A model generated the notes under the pieces. That model did not search any database and was not told where the DNA came from. It saw only the letters and a list, made by a program, of their open reading frames with translations. From Defluviimonas sp. SAOS-178_SWC (GTDB lineage: Bacteria; Pseudomonadota; Alphaproteobacteria; Rhodobacterales; Rhodobacteraceae), in assembly GCF_039830135.1 (NCBI RefSeq), contig NZ_CP156081.1, positions 2,280,001-2,344,000 on the forward strand: 64,000 bases of DNA, written 5' to 3'. Every line of letters starts with the position of its first letter. Positions within the stretch are counted from its first letter, which is position 1. Both the position numbers and the translations under genes were made by a program. Positions 1 through 8,894 of this stretch are shown here, in pieces.

Positions 1-280
1 AGGCGTCCCAGGTCGTGTCCCAGCACAGGAATGTGTGAAGATCGCCCAGTTGCAGCCCGGTCAGGCCGGCGGTGTAGTCCGCCGACACGAACTCGACTTC
101 GAAACCCGCCTTCTGGAGGACATGACCGAGTATGTAGGTCGGCACGTCGGTTTCCGACGAGTTGATGACCGTCAGCCTGATCGTCTCGTCGGATCCGGCA
201 GCCAGGCCCATTGCGGGCATCATCGCGACCGTAGCCACTATGGCAGCGCGGCATCCCGTGCCGACACGCGGTAGTTTCAT
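1..280 (-). CDS. ProX/OpuAC-like betaine-type ABC substrate-binding protein, N-terminal part
   Basis: Partial gene: the first about 93 codons are present and the rest lies beyond the left edge. The start is the ATG at 278-280, preceded by a strong GGGAGGG ribosome site. A basic N-terminus and hydrophobic stretch end near residue 28 (MGLAAGSDE), as expected for a periplasmic signal peptide. The mature start (TIRLTVINSSETDVPTYILG), followed by LQLGDLHTFLCWDTTW, resembles the quaternary-amine binding proteins of the ProX/OpuAC family, which use Trp-rich pockets. The product would be a periplasmic receptor for glycine betaine, choline or a similar compound. The family call rests on the N-terminal third only. 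A perfect palindrome upstream may be its operator. Confidence 0.65.
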   Translation of the reverse strand, partial: MKLPRVGTGCRAAIVATVAMMPAMGLAAGSDETIRLTVINSSETDVPTYILGHVLQKAGFEVEFVSADYTAGLTGLQLGDLHTFLCWDTTWDA

Positions 281-371
281 TTCAGGTTCCCTCCCGGTTC
301 GTATTGGCTGGTCCGAAGACTGCTTTTGACACCACGACGATAGAGCATTTACCGTCCCAGACCAGACGTTA

Positions 372-388
372 GACAGTCGCCGACTGTC
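372..388. promoter_or_regulatory. 17-bp palindrome upstream of the ProX-like gene
   Basis: Two 8-bp arms, GACAGTCG and CGACTGTC, meet around one central base, giving a near-perfect dyad. It lies about 90 bp upstream of the start of the binding-protein gene in the 160-bp gap before the IS6-type element. The geometry suits a dimeric repressor operator of the TetR or GntR type. No regulator gene is adjacent, so the binding protein is unknown. Confidence 0.4.
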
Positions 389-439
389 GCAGAAAAAGCG
401 ACATTCAGCTACATGCACTACGCAGTCAAACAATCAGCC

Positions 440-1256
440 GGTGCTGTCAGACGGATTCGAACCGGTCTCACCAAGGGCAGGATGTCTGTCCCTTATGCCG
501 CGCCGAGTTGACTCCACTCGGCGAGAGCGGCGGCTCGTTTGGCCTTGAAGTCGGGTCTGCTGGAGAGGCTGTGTTCCGTGTTGAAGAGATTGTAAATCGA
601 GGCGTGAACCGAAGCGAACTTCTGCAACGTTCGCACGCGCCGAAACCGGAGCATCGCCCGCTCCCGCCTTCGGAATGGCAAATGAGAATTCTCTGTTCGG
701 TTGTTCAACCAGCGACCAGTTTCTTGCAGATCCGCCACGCCGATCACCTTCATGGCCGCGCCGGAGGATCGCAGAAGATCAGTGACGATGGCCTCGGGCC
801 GGCCGTAGCGCTTCATTGTTTTATTCAAGAATTTCAATGCGGCTTTCTTGTCCCGTGTCCTTGTGACGAAGCTTTCCAGAACCTCGCCCTCGTGATCGAC
901 CGCCCGCCAGAGGTAGTGTCGTTCGCCGTTGATCTTCACGAAAACCTCGTCGAGGTGCCATCGCCATTGGGCCCGGAACGCAGACGCTCGGCGCGCTTAT
1001 TTCGGATCTCGGAGACGAACATCGGGCCGAAACGCTGCCACCAGAACCGGACCGACTCATGGCTGATATCGATCCCGCGCTCGTGCAGCAGGTCCTCCAC
1101 GTTGCGGAGAGACAGTGGGAACCGGACGTACAGCATCACCGCCAGGCGGATGATTTCAGGGCTGCTGTGAAAGCCCTTGAACGGGTCAGATTGGATCATG
1201 TTCAGACGCTACGAGACCGCCCTGCCCGTCTCAACCGGAATCCTTCTGACAGACCC
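440..1256 (-). mobile_element. IS6-family element, copy 1 (defective)
   Basis: About 817 bp bounded by imperfect inverted ends: left GGTGCTGTCAGA at 440-451, right end reading GGGTCTGTCAGA on the other strand at 1245-1256. It carries one broken transposase reading frame. No direct repeat is visible in the flanking 8 bp, which suggests rearrangement after insertion. The right end lies only 20 bp after the mannitol dehydrogenase stop codon. In the known Rhodobacter polyol operon the fructokinase gene follows there. Confidence 0.85.
493..1199 (-). pseudogene. IS6-family transposase, frameshifted
   Basis: The reading frame opens at 1199 with the N-terminal helix-turn-helix region (PEIIRLAVMLYVRFPLSLR). 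It then loses frame after residue 74 or so, near 960-975, within the stretch that should read RWHLDEVFVKING and carries the first catalytic Asp. The rest continues in another frame from about 939 to the stop at 493. That part includes the second Asp region (AIVTDLLRSS) and the Glu region (NNRTENSH). Compared with the copy at 10361-11104, a single-base loss explains the break. The element could not transpose itself. Confidence 0.85.
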
Positions 1257-1276
1257 ACCACGGTCGTTCCGCCCGA

Positions 1277-2743
1277 TCAGCCCGTGTAGTCGGCAAGGAC
1301 CACGCGCACACCGTCTGACCACAGCCGTGCGAGATGGGCCGAGAACGCGGCGGCAAAACGGGGATCGTCGCCGAGTGAGCCGAATACGGTGCGATTGGAG
1401 AGGAAGGCCGAGGGGTCCGACTTCGCGGCAAGCGCGCGCGCCTTCAGGTCGGCCGCATTCTCGTCATTCGGCGGGATCGTCTGTCCCGCCTCGTCGGTCC
1501 CGGCGCAGTAACGGCACCAGAGCGCGACTTCGAGCGCCAGCCCCTCAAACGGCATCCCTTTTGCCAAGGCATCGGCCAGCGTCGGGAGAATGAATTTCGG
1601 CTGACGGTTCGATCCGTCGAGGCAAAGCCGCGGGATCGTGTCGCCGACGGCGGAATTGCCGAAACGCTCAATCACCTTTGCAAGATATGCGCCGTAGCTG
1701 ACGCCGGGGATCGGCGACAGCGTCGGGATGATCTCGCGCCGTTCCAGCCGGTCGAGCCAGGCCGCGATCAGCGGATCGGCCATTGCGTCGTGAACGAAGT
1801 GGTGGCCGAGAAGGGCCGAAGGATAGGCGATGGCCGCATGGCCGCCGTTCAGGATGCGAAGCTTCATCAGTTCGTATGCGGCAACCTTCTCGACGAACTC
1901 GACCCCAACCTTTTCAAGGGGCGGTCGTCCGGTCGGGAAATGATCCTCAAGCACCCATTGCCGGAACGGTTCGCAGACGACCGGCACGGCGTCGATCAGC
2001 CCGAACTGATCGGCAACCAGTTTCCGCTCCCGGTCGGAGGTGGCCGGGGTGATGCAGTCCACCATCGAATTCGGAAAGGCGACGTTTGCAGTGATCCAGT
2101 CGGCAAAGGCCGGATCGGAGAGCCGGGCGAGCCCCGTCACCGTGCGCCGGGTCACATGGCCGTTTTCCGGCAGGTTGTCGCAGGACATCACCGTGAAGGG
2201 CGGAATTCCGGTGGCGCGGCGGCGGCGGAGGGCGGCAAGGATCATGCCGAAGACGCTCCGCGGCGCGTCCGGGTGCGCGGCATCCGCCGCCATGTCCGGA
2301 TGATCCGCGTCAAACCCGCCCGTGCGGGCATCGACGTAATAGCCGCCCTCGGTGATCGTCAGCGAGACGATGCGGACCGACGGATCGGCCATCGCGGCGA
2401 CAGTCGTCTCGGCCTCAACCGGGACGAAGCCGGTCATGGAACCGATGACGCGGGCGCTCAATCCCTTCGGGTCAAGCTCCACCACCGTCGTCAGCCAGTC
2501 CTGCGCGGCGAGCCTTTCGCGCATCGCCGCGTCGCCGGACCGGACGCCGGCGCCGAGGATCGCCCAGTCGTACCCTTCGCCCGTGCCAAAGAGCCGGTCG
2601 AGATAGACCGCCATATGGGCACGGTGGAAATTTCCCACGCCGACATGGAGGATGCCGGCTGTCAGCTGTGAACGGTCGTAACCGGGGCCGGAAACGCCCT
2701 TGGGCAGCTTGCCGAGCGCGCTGGCGGTTAGCGAAACGGGCAT
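1277..2743 (-). CDS. mtlK: Mannitol 2-dehydrogenase (polyol-specific long-chain dehydrogenase)
   Basis: A 488-residue NAD-dependent enzyme oxidising D-mannitol to D-fructose in the cytoplasm. The N-terminal Rossmann region (ILHVGVGNFHRAH, near residue 37) and the catalytic K-x4-N-x2-H motif of the polyol-specific family (KLRILNGGH, near residue 296) are both present. The length is normal and the C-terminus appears complete. The ATG at 2743 is chosen because GAGAGGGGAG sits just upstream; an in-frame ATG at 2761 would overlap that ribosome site. It is the last gene of the polyol operon, 111 bp after smoS. An IS6-type element follows 20 bp later, where a fructokinase gene (mtlZ) would be expected. 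Confidence 0.92.
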   Translation of the reverse strand: MPVSLTASALGKLPKGVSGPGYDRSQLTAGILHVGVGNFHRAHMAVYLDRLFGTGEGYDWAILGAGVRSGDAAMRERLAAQDWLTTVVELDPKGLSARVIGSMTGFVPVEAETTVAAMADPSVRIVSLTITEGGYYVDARTGGFDADHPDMAADAAHPDAPRSVFGMILAALRRRRATGIPPFTVMSCDNLPENGHVTRRTVTGLARLSDPAFADWITANVAFPNSMVDCITPATSDRERKLVADQFGLIDAVPVVCEPFRQWVLEDHFPTGRPPLEKVGVEFVEKVAAYELMKLRILNGGHAAIAYPSALLGHHFVHDAMADPLIAAWLDRLERREIIPTLSPIPGVSYGAYLAKVIERFGNSAVGDTIPRLCLDGSNRQPKFILPTLADALAKGMPFEGLALEVALWCRYCAGTDEAGQTIPPNDENAADLKARALAAKSDPSAFLSNRTVFGSLGDDPRFAAAFSAHLARLWSDGVRVVLADYTG

Positions 2744-2854
2744 ATCGGGCTCCCCTCTCATGTAGTATTCAGCATTCCGCCGTCGACAAAACCGGTGCAG
2801 CCGGGCGCGCGGGCGCGTTCGGCAAAAGCGGGTTTCTGTTGCGGCCGAGGTCCA

Positions 2855-3628
2855 TCAGCTCATCCAGTTCCCGCCATCGACGTTGTAGGTCTGGGCGACG
2901 ATGTAATTGGCCTCGGATGTGGCGAGGAAGATCGCCATGCCGGTAAGGTCCGCAGCCGTACCCATGCGTCCGAAAGGGACGGCTGCGCCGACCTCGCGTT
3001 TCTTCTGGCCGGGTGCCTTGCCTTCATACTTCGCGAAGAAGGCGTCGACCCCGTCCCAGTGTTCGCCATCCACCACGCCGGGCGCGATGGCGTTCACGTT
3101 GATGCCGTGGGCGATAAGGTTGAGGCCCGCCGATTGGGTCAGGCTGATCACCGCGGCCTTGGAGGCGCAGTAGACCGCGACCAGGCTTTCGCCCCGCCGC
3201 CCGGCCTGGGAAGCCATATTGATGATTTTGCCACCTTTCCCCCGCGCAATCATTCCCTTAGCCACGGCTTGCAGCGTGAAAAGCGTGCCGGCCACGTTGA
3301 CCGCGAAGATGCGGTCGTAATCGGCACGCGTGATCTCGGCGATCGGGGCGGCTGAGAAGAGCGCGGCGTTGTTGATCAGGATGTCTATGCCGCCCAGCGC
3401 CACTTCGGTTTCGGCCACGGCGGAGTCAATGCTCGCCTGATCGGTCACGTCCATGCGGACCGCGACCACCGCCGCTCCGATCCCTGCTGCGGCTTTGCGG
3501 GCCGCGTCGATATTGATGTCGGCAATTGCCACCCGTGCGCCCTCGGCCACATAGGTCCGCGCGAATTCGAGTCCGATGCCCCGCGCGGCACCTGTGATGA
3601 GCGCGGTCTTGCCAGCCAGCCGTTTCAT
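2855..3628 (-). CDS. smoS: Sorbitol (L-iditol 2-) dehydrogenase, short-chain type
   Basis: A 257-residue short-chain dehydrogenase that would oxidise sorbitol to fructose with NAD. The nucleotide motif TGAARGIG (residues 12-19), NNAA of the core fold, the Ser-Tyr-Lys catalytic set (NMASQ and YCASK) and the C-terminal NVDGGNWMS typical of this family are all present. The start overlaps the smoK stop by ATGA, so the two genes are translationally coupled. Assignment to sorbitol rather than another polyol rests on the conserved operon order with smoEFGK and mtlK. No lesion is seen. Confidence 0.9.
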   Translation of the reverse strand: MKRLAGKTALITGAARGIGLEFARTYVAEGARVAIADINIDAARKAAAGIGAAVVAVRMDVTDQASIDSAVAETEVALGGIDILINNAALFSAAPIAEITRADYDRIFAVNVAGTLFTLQAVAKGMIARGKGGKIINMASQAGRRGESLVAVYCASKAAVISLTQSAGLNLIAHGINVNAIAPGVVDGEHWDGVDAFFAKYEGKAPGQKKREVGAAVPFGRMGTAADLTGMAIFLATSEANYIVAQTYNVDGGNWMS

Positions 3629-4629
3629 TCGAAGCGCAGGCCTTCCTTGTCGAAGCGGTGGATCTTTTCGGAGTCCGGGGTCAGGTACACGGTGTCGCCG
3701 TGATGAAGGCTGACCTCGCCCCCTGCCCGCACCGTGATCGCGTCCCCCAGCCCGGTATCGAGGACATGGAAGAACGTGTCGGAGCCGAGATGTTCGGACA
3801 CGCCGATCTTTCCCCTCCAGGTGCCGTTCTCGGTCGAAACACCGATATGTTCCGGTCGGATGCCAATGGCCGCGGCGCCATGCTTGGAAGCCTCGGCCCC
3901 CTCGATCAGATTCATCTTGGGGCTGCCGATGAACCCCGCGACGAACTTGTTGCGCGGGCGGTGGTAAAGCTCGAGCGGTGAGCCAACCTGCTCAATCCGG
4001 CCGGCATGGAGGACGACGATCTTGTCGGCCATCGTCATCGCCTCGACCTGGTCGTGCGTCACATAGATCATCGTGGTGGCAAGCCGGTTGTGAAGCTCCG
4101 AAATCTCCAACCGCATGCCGACGCGCAAGGCCGCGTCGAGGTTTGAGAGCGGCTCATCGAAAAGAAAGGCCGAGGGTTCGCGCACGATGGCGCGACCGAT
4201 AGCCACGCGCTGGCGCTGACCGCCGGAAAGCTGGCCCGGCCGGCGGTCGAGGTAGTTGGTGAGGTTCAGGACAGAGGCAGCCGCCTCGACCTTCTTGTCC
4301 TGCTCTTCCTGGCTGAGCCCAGCCATGCGGAGTGGGAAGGCGATGTTCTTGCGCACGGTCATGTGCGGGTAGAGCGCGTAGCTCTGGAACACCATGGCAA
4401 GGCCACGCTTCGCGGGCGGAACCGAGGTAGCGTCGTTGCCGTCGATGCGGATCTGGCCGTCCGAGACATCCTCCAACCCTGCGATCAGCCTTAGGAGCGT
4501 GGACTTGCCGCAGCCAGAGGGACCGACAAAGACGACGAACTCACCGTCTTCGATTGTCAGGTCCAGAGGGGGGATGACTTCCACGTCGCCGAAGCGTTTG
4601 GCAACCTTGTCGAGTGTGATGCGTCCCAT
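3625..4629 (-). CDS. smoK: Polyol ABC transporter ATPase
   Basis: A 334-residue ATPase of the MalK/UgpC type that energises sorbitol and mannitol uptake. It shows Walker [10 protein letters not shown] (residues 36-44), the Q-loop region [13 protein letters not shown], signature LSGGQRQR, Walker B FLFDEP and switch His in VTHDQ. A C-terminal extension of about 100 residues ([10 protein letters not shown]) matches the regulatory OB-fold domain of this subfamily. The gene starts 11 bp after smoG with AAGGAA upstream and overlaps smoS at its end. It should work with two permeases and the periplasmic binding protein encoded just upstream. Confidence 0.92.
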   Translation of the reverse strand: MGRITLDKVAKRFGDVEVIPPLDLTIEDGEFVVFVGPSGCGKSTLLRLIAGLEDVSDGQIRIDGNDATSVPPAKRGLAMVFQSYALYPHMTVRKNIAFPLRMAGLSQEEQDKKVEAAASVLNLTNYLDRRPGQLSGGQRQRVAIGRAIVREPSAFLFDEPLSNLDAALRVGMRLEISELHNRLATTMIYVTHDQVEAMTMADKIVVLHAGRIEQVGSPLELYHRPRNKFVAGFIGSPKMNLIEGAEASKHGAAAIGIRPEHIGVSTENGTWRGKIGVSEHLGSDTFFHVLDTGLGDAITVRAGGEVSLHHGDTVYLTPDSEKIHRFDKEGLRFE

Positions 4630-4640
4630 CGTTCTTTTCC

Positions 4641-5471
4641 TTATTTCACGGCGCCGAAGGTCAGACCCCGGACGAGTTGTTTCTGGCTGAACCAGCCCAT
4701 GACAAGGATCGGCGCGATCGCCATCGTCGAGGCAGCCGACAGCTTGGCGTAGAAGAGCCCCTGCGGCGCCGAGAAGCTTGCGATGAAGGCCGAGAGCGGC
4801 GCGGCTTTGGTTGTCGTCAGCGTGATCGTCCAGAACGCCTCGTTCCAGGCCAGAATGACGTTGAGGAGCATGGTCGAGGCGATGCCGGGGATGGCCATCG
4901 GGGTCAGGACATAGAGGATCTCGTTGAGGAGACTGGCGCCGTCCATTCGCGCCGCTTCGAGGATTTCGCCGGGAATTTCCTTGAAGTAGGTATAGAGCAT
5001 CCAGACGATGATCGGCAGGTTGATCAGCATGAGTGCCAGCACGAGGCCGATCTTGGTGTCATAGAGGCCAATGCGCTGGAAGATCAGATAGAGGGGGATC
5101 AGCACGGCCACCGCAGGCATCATCTTCGTGGACAGCATCCACATGAGAAGGTCCTTGGTGCGCTTGCCCGGAACAAACGCCATCGCCCAGGCGGCAGGAA
5201 TCGCCACCGCAAGACCGAGGAGCGTGGATCCAACTGAGATCACGACCGAGTTCCAGAAGAACCGGGGATAGTCCGACCGTGCCCAGACCTCGGCATAGTT
5301 CCCAAGCGTCCAATCCGCGGTGAAAAGTTGCGGCGGCGTCGCGACGGCCGACGCCTCGGTCTTGAGGCTGGTCAGGATCATCCAGAGGACGGGAAAGAAG
5401 ATCAGCAGGGCCACGCTCCAGGCGGCGGCGGTGGTGATCAGTTTGCGGCGGGGTGTGACGGCGCGTGCCAT
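4641..5471 (-). CDS. smoG: Polyol ABC transporter permease
   Basis: A 276-residue inner-membrane permease of the MalG type with about six membrane segments. The cytoplasmic EAA loop that docks on the ATPase is visible ([20 protein letters not shown]), and the C-terminus FGAVK is typical of MalG-like proteins. AGGAGG lies 8 bases before the ATG at 5471. It follows smoF by 12 bp and precedes smoK by 11 bp in a compact operon. Confidence 0.92.
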   Translation of the reverse strand: MARAVTPRRKLITTAAAWSVALLIFFPVLWMILTSLKTEASAVATPPQLFTADWTLGNYAEVWARSDYPRFFWNSVVISVGSTLLGLAVAIPAAWAMAFVPGKRTKDLLMWMLSTKMMPAVAVLIPLYLIFQRIGLYDTKIGLVLALMLINLPIIVWMLYTYFKEIPGEILEAARMDGASLLNEILYVLTPMAIPGIASTMLLNVILAWNEAFWTITLTTTKAAPLSAFIASFSAPQGLFYAKLSAASTMAIAPILVMGWFSQKQLVRGLTFGAVK

Positions 5472-5483
5472 GAGCGTGCCTCC

Positions 5484-6356
5484 TCAGGCGTCCAGGTTCT
5501 TGCCGATGCCACGCATCAGGAAGTAGGCGACGATATTCGCGAGGATGACGGCAATGATCCCGCCCGCCGCGGCGCGGCCGATGTCTTTCGCGACGATCGC
5601 CTGCTTGAAGATCATGTACGGCAGCGTCGTCGAGGCGGAGCCGGGACCACCTTGAGTGGTTGTGAAGATCTCGCCGAAGATTCCAAGAAGGAAGATCGTC
5701 TCGATCAGGATCACCACCGTGATCGCGCGGGTGAGATGTGGCAGGATGATGAATCGGAACCGCGACATGGCCGAGGCGCCGTCCATCTCGGCCGCCTCCA
5801 GTTGCTCGGACGACAGCGACTGGAGCGCGGTCAGCAGGATCAACGTGGCGAAGGGCAACCACTCCCAGGCGACGATGCCTATAACCGACGCCATCGGGTA
5901 GCTCTCCAGAAAGAGGATCGGTCGCGCACCGAACCCCTGCGCCAGGGCTGCGAACAGTCCGTTCTGCGGGTGCATGAAGAGGTTTTCCCAGATCGACGCA
6001 GCGACGGGCGGCATCACGAAGAATGGCGCGATGACGAGGATGCGGAGTACACCCTGCCCCTTGACCGGCTGATCTATCAGGAGCGCGATCAGCGTGCCGA
6101 GGACGACCGTGATGATCAGCACTCCGAGCACCAGCATCAGGGTATTGCCGATCGCCATCCAGAAGTCCGGAGCGTTCAGGAACCATGCGTAATTCCGCAC
6201 TCCGCTCCAGCCGGTGCGATCGGGCGAGATCAGCCGGTAGATGCGAAACGAGAAGTATAGGGTCATCGCCAGCGGCACGATCATCCAGAACAACAGCAGG
6301 ATGACCGAGGGAGCGATCATTATGCGGGCGGCGGTACGGGTGGATTGCGTGGACAT
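5484..6356 (-). CDS. smoF: Polyol ABC transporter permease
   Basis: A 290-residue permease of the MalF/UgpA type with about six membrane segments. The EAA loop reads EAAEMDGASAMSRFRFIILP. The ATG at 6356 is preferred because GGAGGA lies 8 bases before it. An upstream extension to 6467 would add a Pro/Ala/Gly-rich stretch with no membrane character and would cover the intergenic hairpin. It pairs with the next permease to form the transport channel for sorbitol or mannitol. Confidence 0.92.
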   Translation of the reverse strand: MSTQSTRTAARIMIAPSVILLLFWMIVPLAMTLYFSFRIYRLISPDRTGWSGVRNYAWFLNAPDFWMAIGNTLMLVLGVLIITVVLGTLIALLIDQPVKGQGVLRILVIAPFFVMPPVAASIWENLFMHPQNGLFAALAQGFGARPILFLESYPMASVIGIVAWEWLPFATLILLTALQSLSSEQLEAAEMDGASAMSRFRFIILPHLTRAITVVILIETIFLLGIFGEIFTTTQGGPGSASTTLPYMIFKQAIVAKDIGRAAAGGIIAVILANIVAYFLMRGIGKNLDA

Positions 6357-6437
6357 GTCGAACTTGTCCTCCGGATCGGGGGGGCCGGTGAGCGCGCGGC
6401 TTGCGGGCGAGGCGCCGGGCTGGCCGGCGGCGGGAAA

Positions 6438-6461
6438 GGGACCGGCCGCGAGGCCGGCCCC
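6438..6461 (-). other. GC-rich hairpin between binding protein and permease genes
   Basis: GGGACCGGCC and GGCCGGCCCC face each other around a GCGA loop, a 10-bp stem with one mismatch. It lies between the stop of smoE and the start of smoF, and no T run follows on the coding strand. Such hairpins commonly protect the upstream binding-protein message from 3' decay or act as partial attenuators, which raises the binding protein over the permeases. Confidence 0.5.
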
Positions 6462-6471
6462 GGACATGGAG

Positions 6472-7782
6472 TTACTGGATGTAACCTGCGTCCTTCATCT
6501 CGGACGTGACCAGATCCTGGGCTTCGGCCAGCGCGTCGTCGACGCTCTTCTGCCCGGCGAGTGCCGCAGAGAAGATTTCACCGACCGCAGTGCCGATCCC
6601 CTGGAATTCCGGGATCGCCACGAATTGCACACCGACATATGGCACCGGCTGGACGGTCGGATGGATCGGATCGGCGGCGTTGATCGAGTTGATCGTCATC
6701 TTCGCAAACGGGAGATCCTTGTACTCGGGATTCTCATAAAGCGAGGTGCGGGTTCCCGGCGGGACGTTGGCCCAGCCTTCCTTTGACGCGACAAGGGCGA
6801 GGTAGTCCTTGTTCGTCGCCCAGTCGATAAAGGTCTTGGCGGCGTCCTGCTTCTTCGAGGACGACGGGATCGCCAGCGACCACGCCCAGAGCCAGTTCGC
6901 GCGCTTGCCCAACCCGGCGTCTGGGGCAAGGGTGAAGCCGACCTTGTCCGCGAACTCCGACTGCTTCGGGTCGAGGAGCGAGGAGGCCGAGACGGTGGCG
7001 TCCATCCGCATCGCGCACTTGCCCTGCAACGACAGGGTTAGGTTCTCGTTGTAGCCGTTGCCGCTCGCGCCCGGAGGCCCGTAGTTGGTCAGCATGTCGA
7101 CGTAGTCCGTCAGAACGGCCTTCCATTCCGGGCTGTCGAATTGCGGGTTCCAGTTTTCGTCGAACCAGCGCGCACCATAGGAGTTGGCCATCGTCGTCAG
7201 GAACGCCATGTTCTCGCCCCAGCCCGGCTTGCCGCGCAGACAGATGCCGTAGACGCCATTGGCGGGATCGTTCATGGCGGCGGCGGCGGCCTTGATGTCG
7301 TCCCAGGTCGGCGCGTCGGGAATCGTCACGCCCGCCTTTTCGGCAAGGTCCTTGCGGTAGTTGACGAACGAAGATTCTCCGTAGAACGGCGAAGCATAGA
7401 GAACGCCATCAACGGAAAGCCCCGCACGGATCGGCGGAAGCAGGTCGTCGATGTCATACTCGGCAGGCAAGTCGTTCAACGGGACAAGCCAACCCAACTT
7501 GGCCCAGATCGGCACTTCGTACGTGCCGATGGTCAGAACGTCATACTGGCCGCCGCCCGTGGCGATGTCCGTGGTCACGTTCTGGCGCAGGACGTTCTCC
7601 TCCAGCGTCACCCACTCGACGTCGATGTCCGGGTGCTTGGCCGTAAAGTCGTCCATCAAACCCTGCATGCGGATCATGTCGCCATTGTTCACCGTGGCGA
7701 TGGTCAGCGTCTCTGCCTGCGCCATTCCGGTCGCCATGCATAGCGCCGTTGCGCCCAGAAGGGCGCGCATCGTCGTAGTCAT
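6472..7782 (-). CDS. smoE: Periplasmic sorbitol/mannitol-binding protein
   Basis: A 436-residue extracellular solute-binding protein of the family 1 type. A signal peptide with a likely cut after AQA (residue 23) is followed by ETLTIATVNNGDMIRMQGLM, typical of mannitol and sorbitol receptors. GGGAGGAG precedes the ATG at 7782. It captures the polyol in the periplasm and delivers it to SmoFG. The gene begins 139 bp after the end of the SorC-type regulator gene, probably with its own promoter in between, and is followed by an intergenic hairpin before the first permease. Confidence 0.92.
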   Translation of the reverse strand: MTTTMRALLGATALCMATGMAQAETLTIATVNNGDMIRMQGLMDDFTAKHPDIDVEWVTLEENVLRQNVTTDIATGGGQYDVLTIGTYEVPIWAKLGWLVPLNDLPAEYDIDDLLPPIRAGLSVDGVLYASPFYGESSFVNYRKDLAEKAGVTIPDAPTWDDIKAAAAAMNDPANGVYGICLRGKPGWGENMAFLTTMANSYGARWFDENWNPQFDSPEWKAVLTDYVDMLTNYGPPGASGNGYNENLTLSLQGKCAMRMDATVSASSLLDPKQSEFADKVGFTLAPDAGLGKRANWLWAWSLAIPSSSKKQDAAKTFIDWATNKDYLALVASKEGWANVPPGTRTSLYENPEYKDLPFAKMTINSINAADPIHPTVQPVPYVGVQFVAIPEFQGIGTAVGEIFSAALAGQKSVDDALAEAQDLVTSEMKDAGYIQ

Positions 7783-7872
7783 TCTCTCCTCCCTCTTGCC
7801 CGTTTTGAGCAATTGCCAACCTGGTGGGCAAATACTCGCTGCGAGAGTGAGTCGTGTCAACAGCAGAGTTCG

Positions 7873-7893
7873 CGCCGGGGCAGCACCCCGGCG
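7873..7893. other. GC-rich hairpin upstream of smoE
   Basis: CGCCGGGG and CCCCGGCG form a perfect 8-bp stem with a CAGCA loop, between the end of smoC and the start of smoE. On the coding strand the T run lies before the stem, not after it, so it does not look like a classical terminator of smoC. It could be an operator-like dyad or an RNA stability element in the leader. Confidence 0.4.
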
Positions 7894-7921
7894 AAAAACC
7901 TCACGACGTAAATTTTGGCAG

Positions 7922-8884
7922 TTATTCTCCCGAGAGCAGTTTCTCGGCCATCGCCTCGTTGGTGATCAGGCCGTTCACCAGCCGCCCGTGGAGAGCGGAC
8001 GACAATGCCGGTCGTTTTGCCTCGCCCACGGCGACGGCGATCACTCGCCGTTCTGCCGCTTTCGGCAACGGCACGGACGCGACGCGTCGGTTCAAGTCGC
8101 AATCGAGCAGGTGGCCTTCTCGGTCGTAGATCCAACTGGTGATCTCACCGGTTGCACCATCTGCGACCAGTTGCTCCATCTCGGCCTCGGCGACGAACCC
8201 GTCGACAACCAGCGGAGCCTGCCGCCCCATCTGGCCAATACCCACCAGCGTCAGGTCGGCTTGCTGACCAAGGCTGATCGTGTTGCGGACCGCCTCCTGC
8301 GCGTGAAGGATCTCCAATTCGTCGGTGTCGCTCGCCAGAACCGGCAACGGGTAAGGATAGTGCTTCGCCCCGACCCGCTCGGCCATCGCGATGGTTGCGT
8401 TATAAGGCGTGGCGGACCCGTCCGACATCATGTTTCCCAGAAGCGAGACAATCCGGTGCTGAGGGCAGGAAAGGCGCGGCAGTTGTTCCACTGTTGCCTT
8501 CAGCGCCCGGCCCGTGCCGAGCGCGATGATGCGGCCCTCTTCGGATTTCAGCACCCGTTCCAGTTCAACCGCAGCCGCGATCGCGACGCCGGTCAGCAGA
8601 CCCGGCGCGTCTGGATCGGAGGGAACGATGTCGCAGAATTGGAGCCCGAAACGCTCTGTCACCTGCCCGGCCAGATCCATGCAGCGACCGATCGGATGAT
8701 CCAGACGGACCTTCACCAACCGTTCGGAAACGGCAAGCGACACCAGCCGCTGTGCAGTCTGGCGCGATACGGAGAGCTTCCGGGCGATTTCGTCCTGGGT
8801 ATTGCCGGCAACGTAATAGAGCCATCCGGCCCTCGCAGCATCGTCGAGCCGTGTCGTCTCGGCCGTAAAGCGTCCCTGCGTCAC
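7922..8884 (-). CDS. smoC: SorC/DeoR-type sugar-binding transcriptional regulator
   Basis: A 320-residue regulator. The N-terminal helix-turn-helix (DEIARKLSVSRQTAQRLVSLA, residues 31-51) is followed by a SorC-type effector domain that binds sugar phosphates (GTGRALKATVEQLP; VVDGFVAEAEME). It starts with GTG at 8884, preceded by GAGGA. Its position beside the polyol operon suggests that it controls smoEFGKS-mtlK in response to a polyol or its phosphate. The symbol is assigned by analogy with the Rhodobacter polyol locus, and the exact orthology is unverified. Confidence 0.85.
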   Translation of the reverse strand: MTQGRFTAETTRLDDAARAGWLYYVAGNTQDEIARKLSVSRQTAQRLVSLAVSERLVKVRLDHPIGRCMDLAGQVTERFGLQFCDIVPSDPDAPGLLTGVAIAAAVELERVLKSEEGRIIALGTGRALKATVEQLPRLSCPQHRIVSLLGNMMSDGSATPYNATIAMAERVGAKHYPYPLPVLASDTDELEILHAQEAVRNTISLGQQADLTLVGIGQMGRQAPLVVDGFVAEAEMEQLVADGATGEITSWIYDREGHLLDCDLNRRVASVPLPKAAERRVIAVAVGEAKRPALSSALHGRLVNGLITNEAMAEKLLSGE

Positions 8885-8894
8885 CCGGTCATCC

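Noticed and set aside
7873..7893. Intrinsic terminator between smoC and smoE
   Set aside because: The stem is strong, but on the transcribed strand the T run comes before it, not after, so it is listed only as a hairpin.
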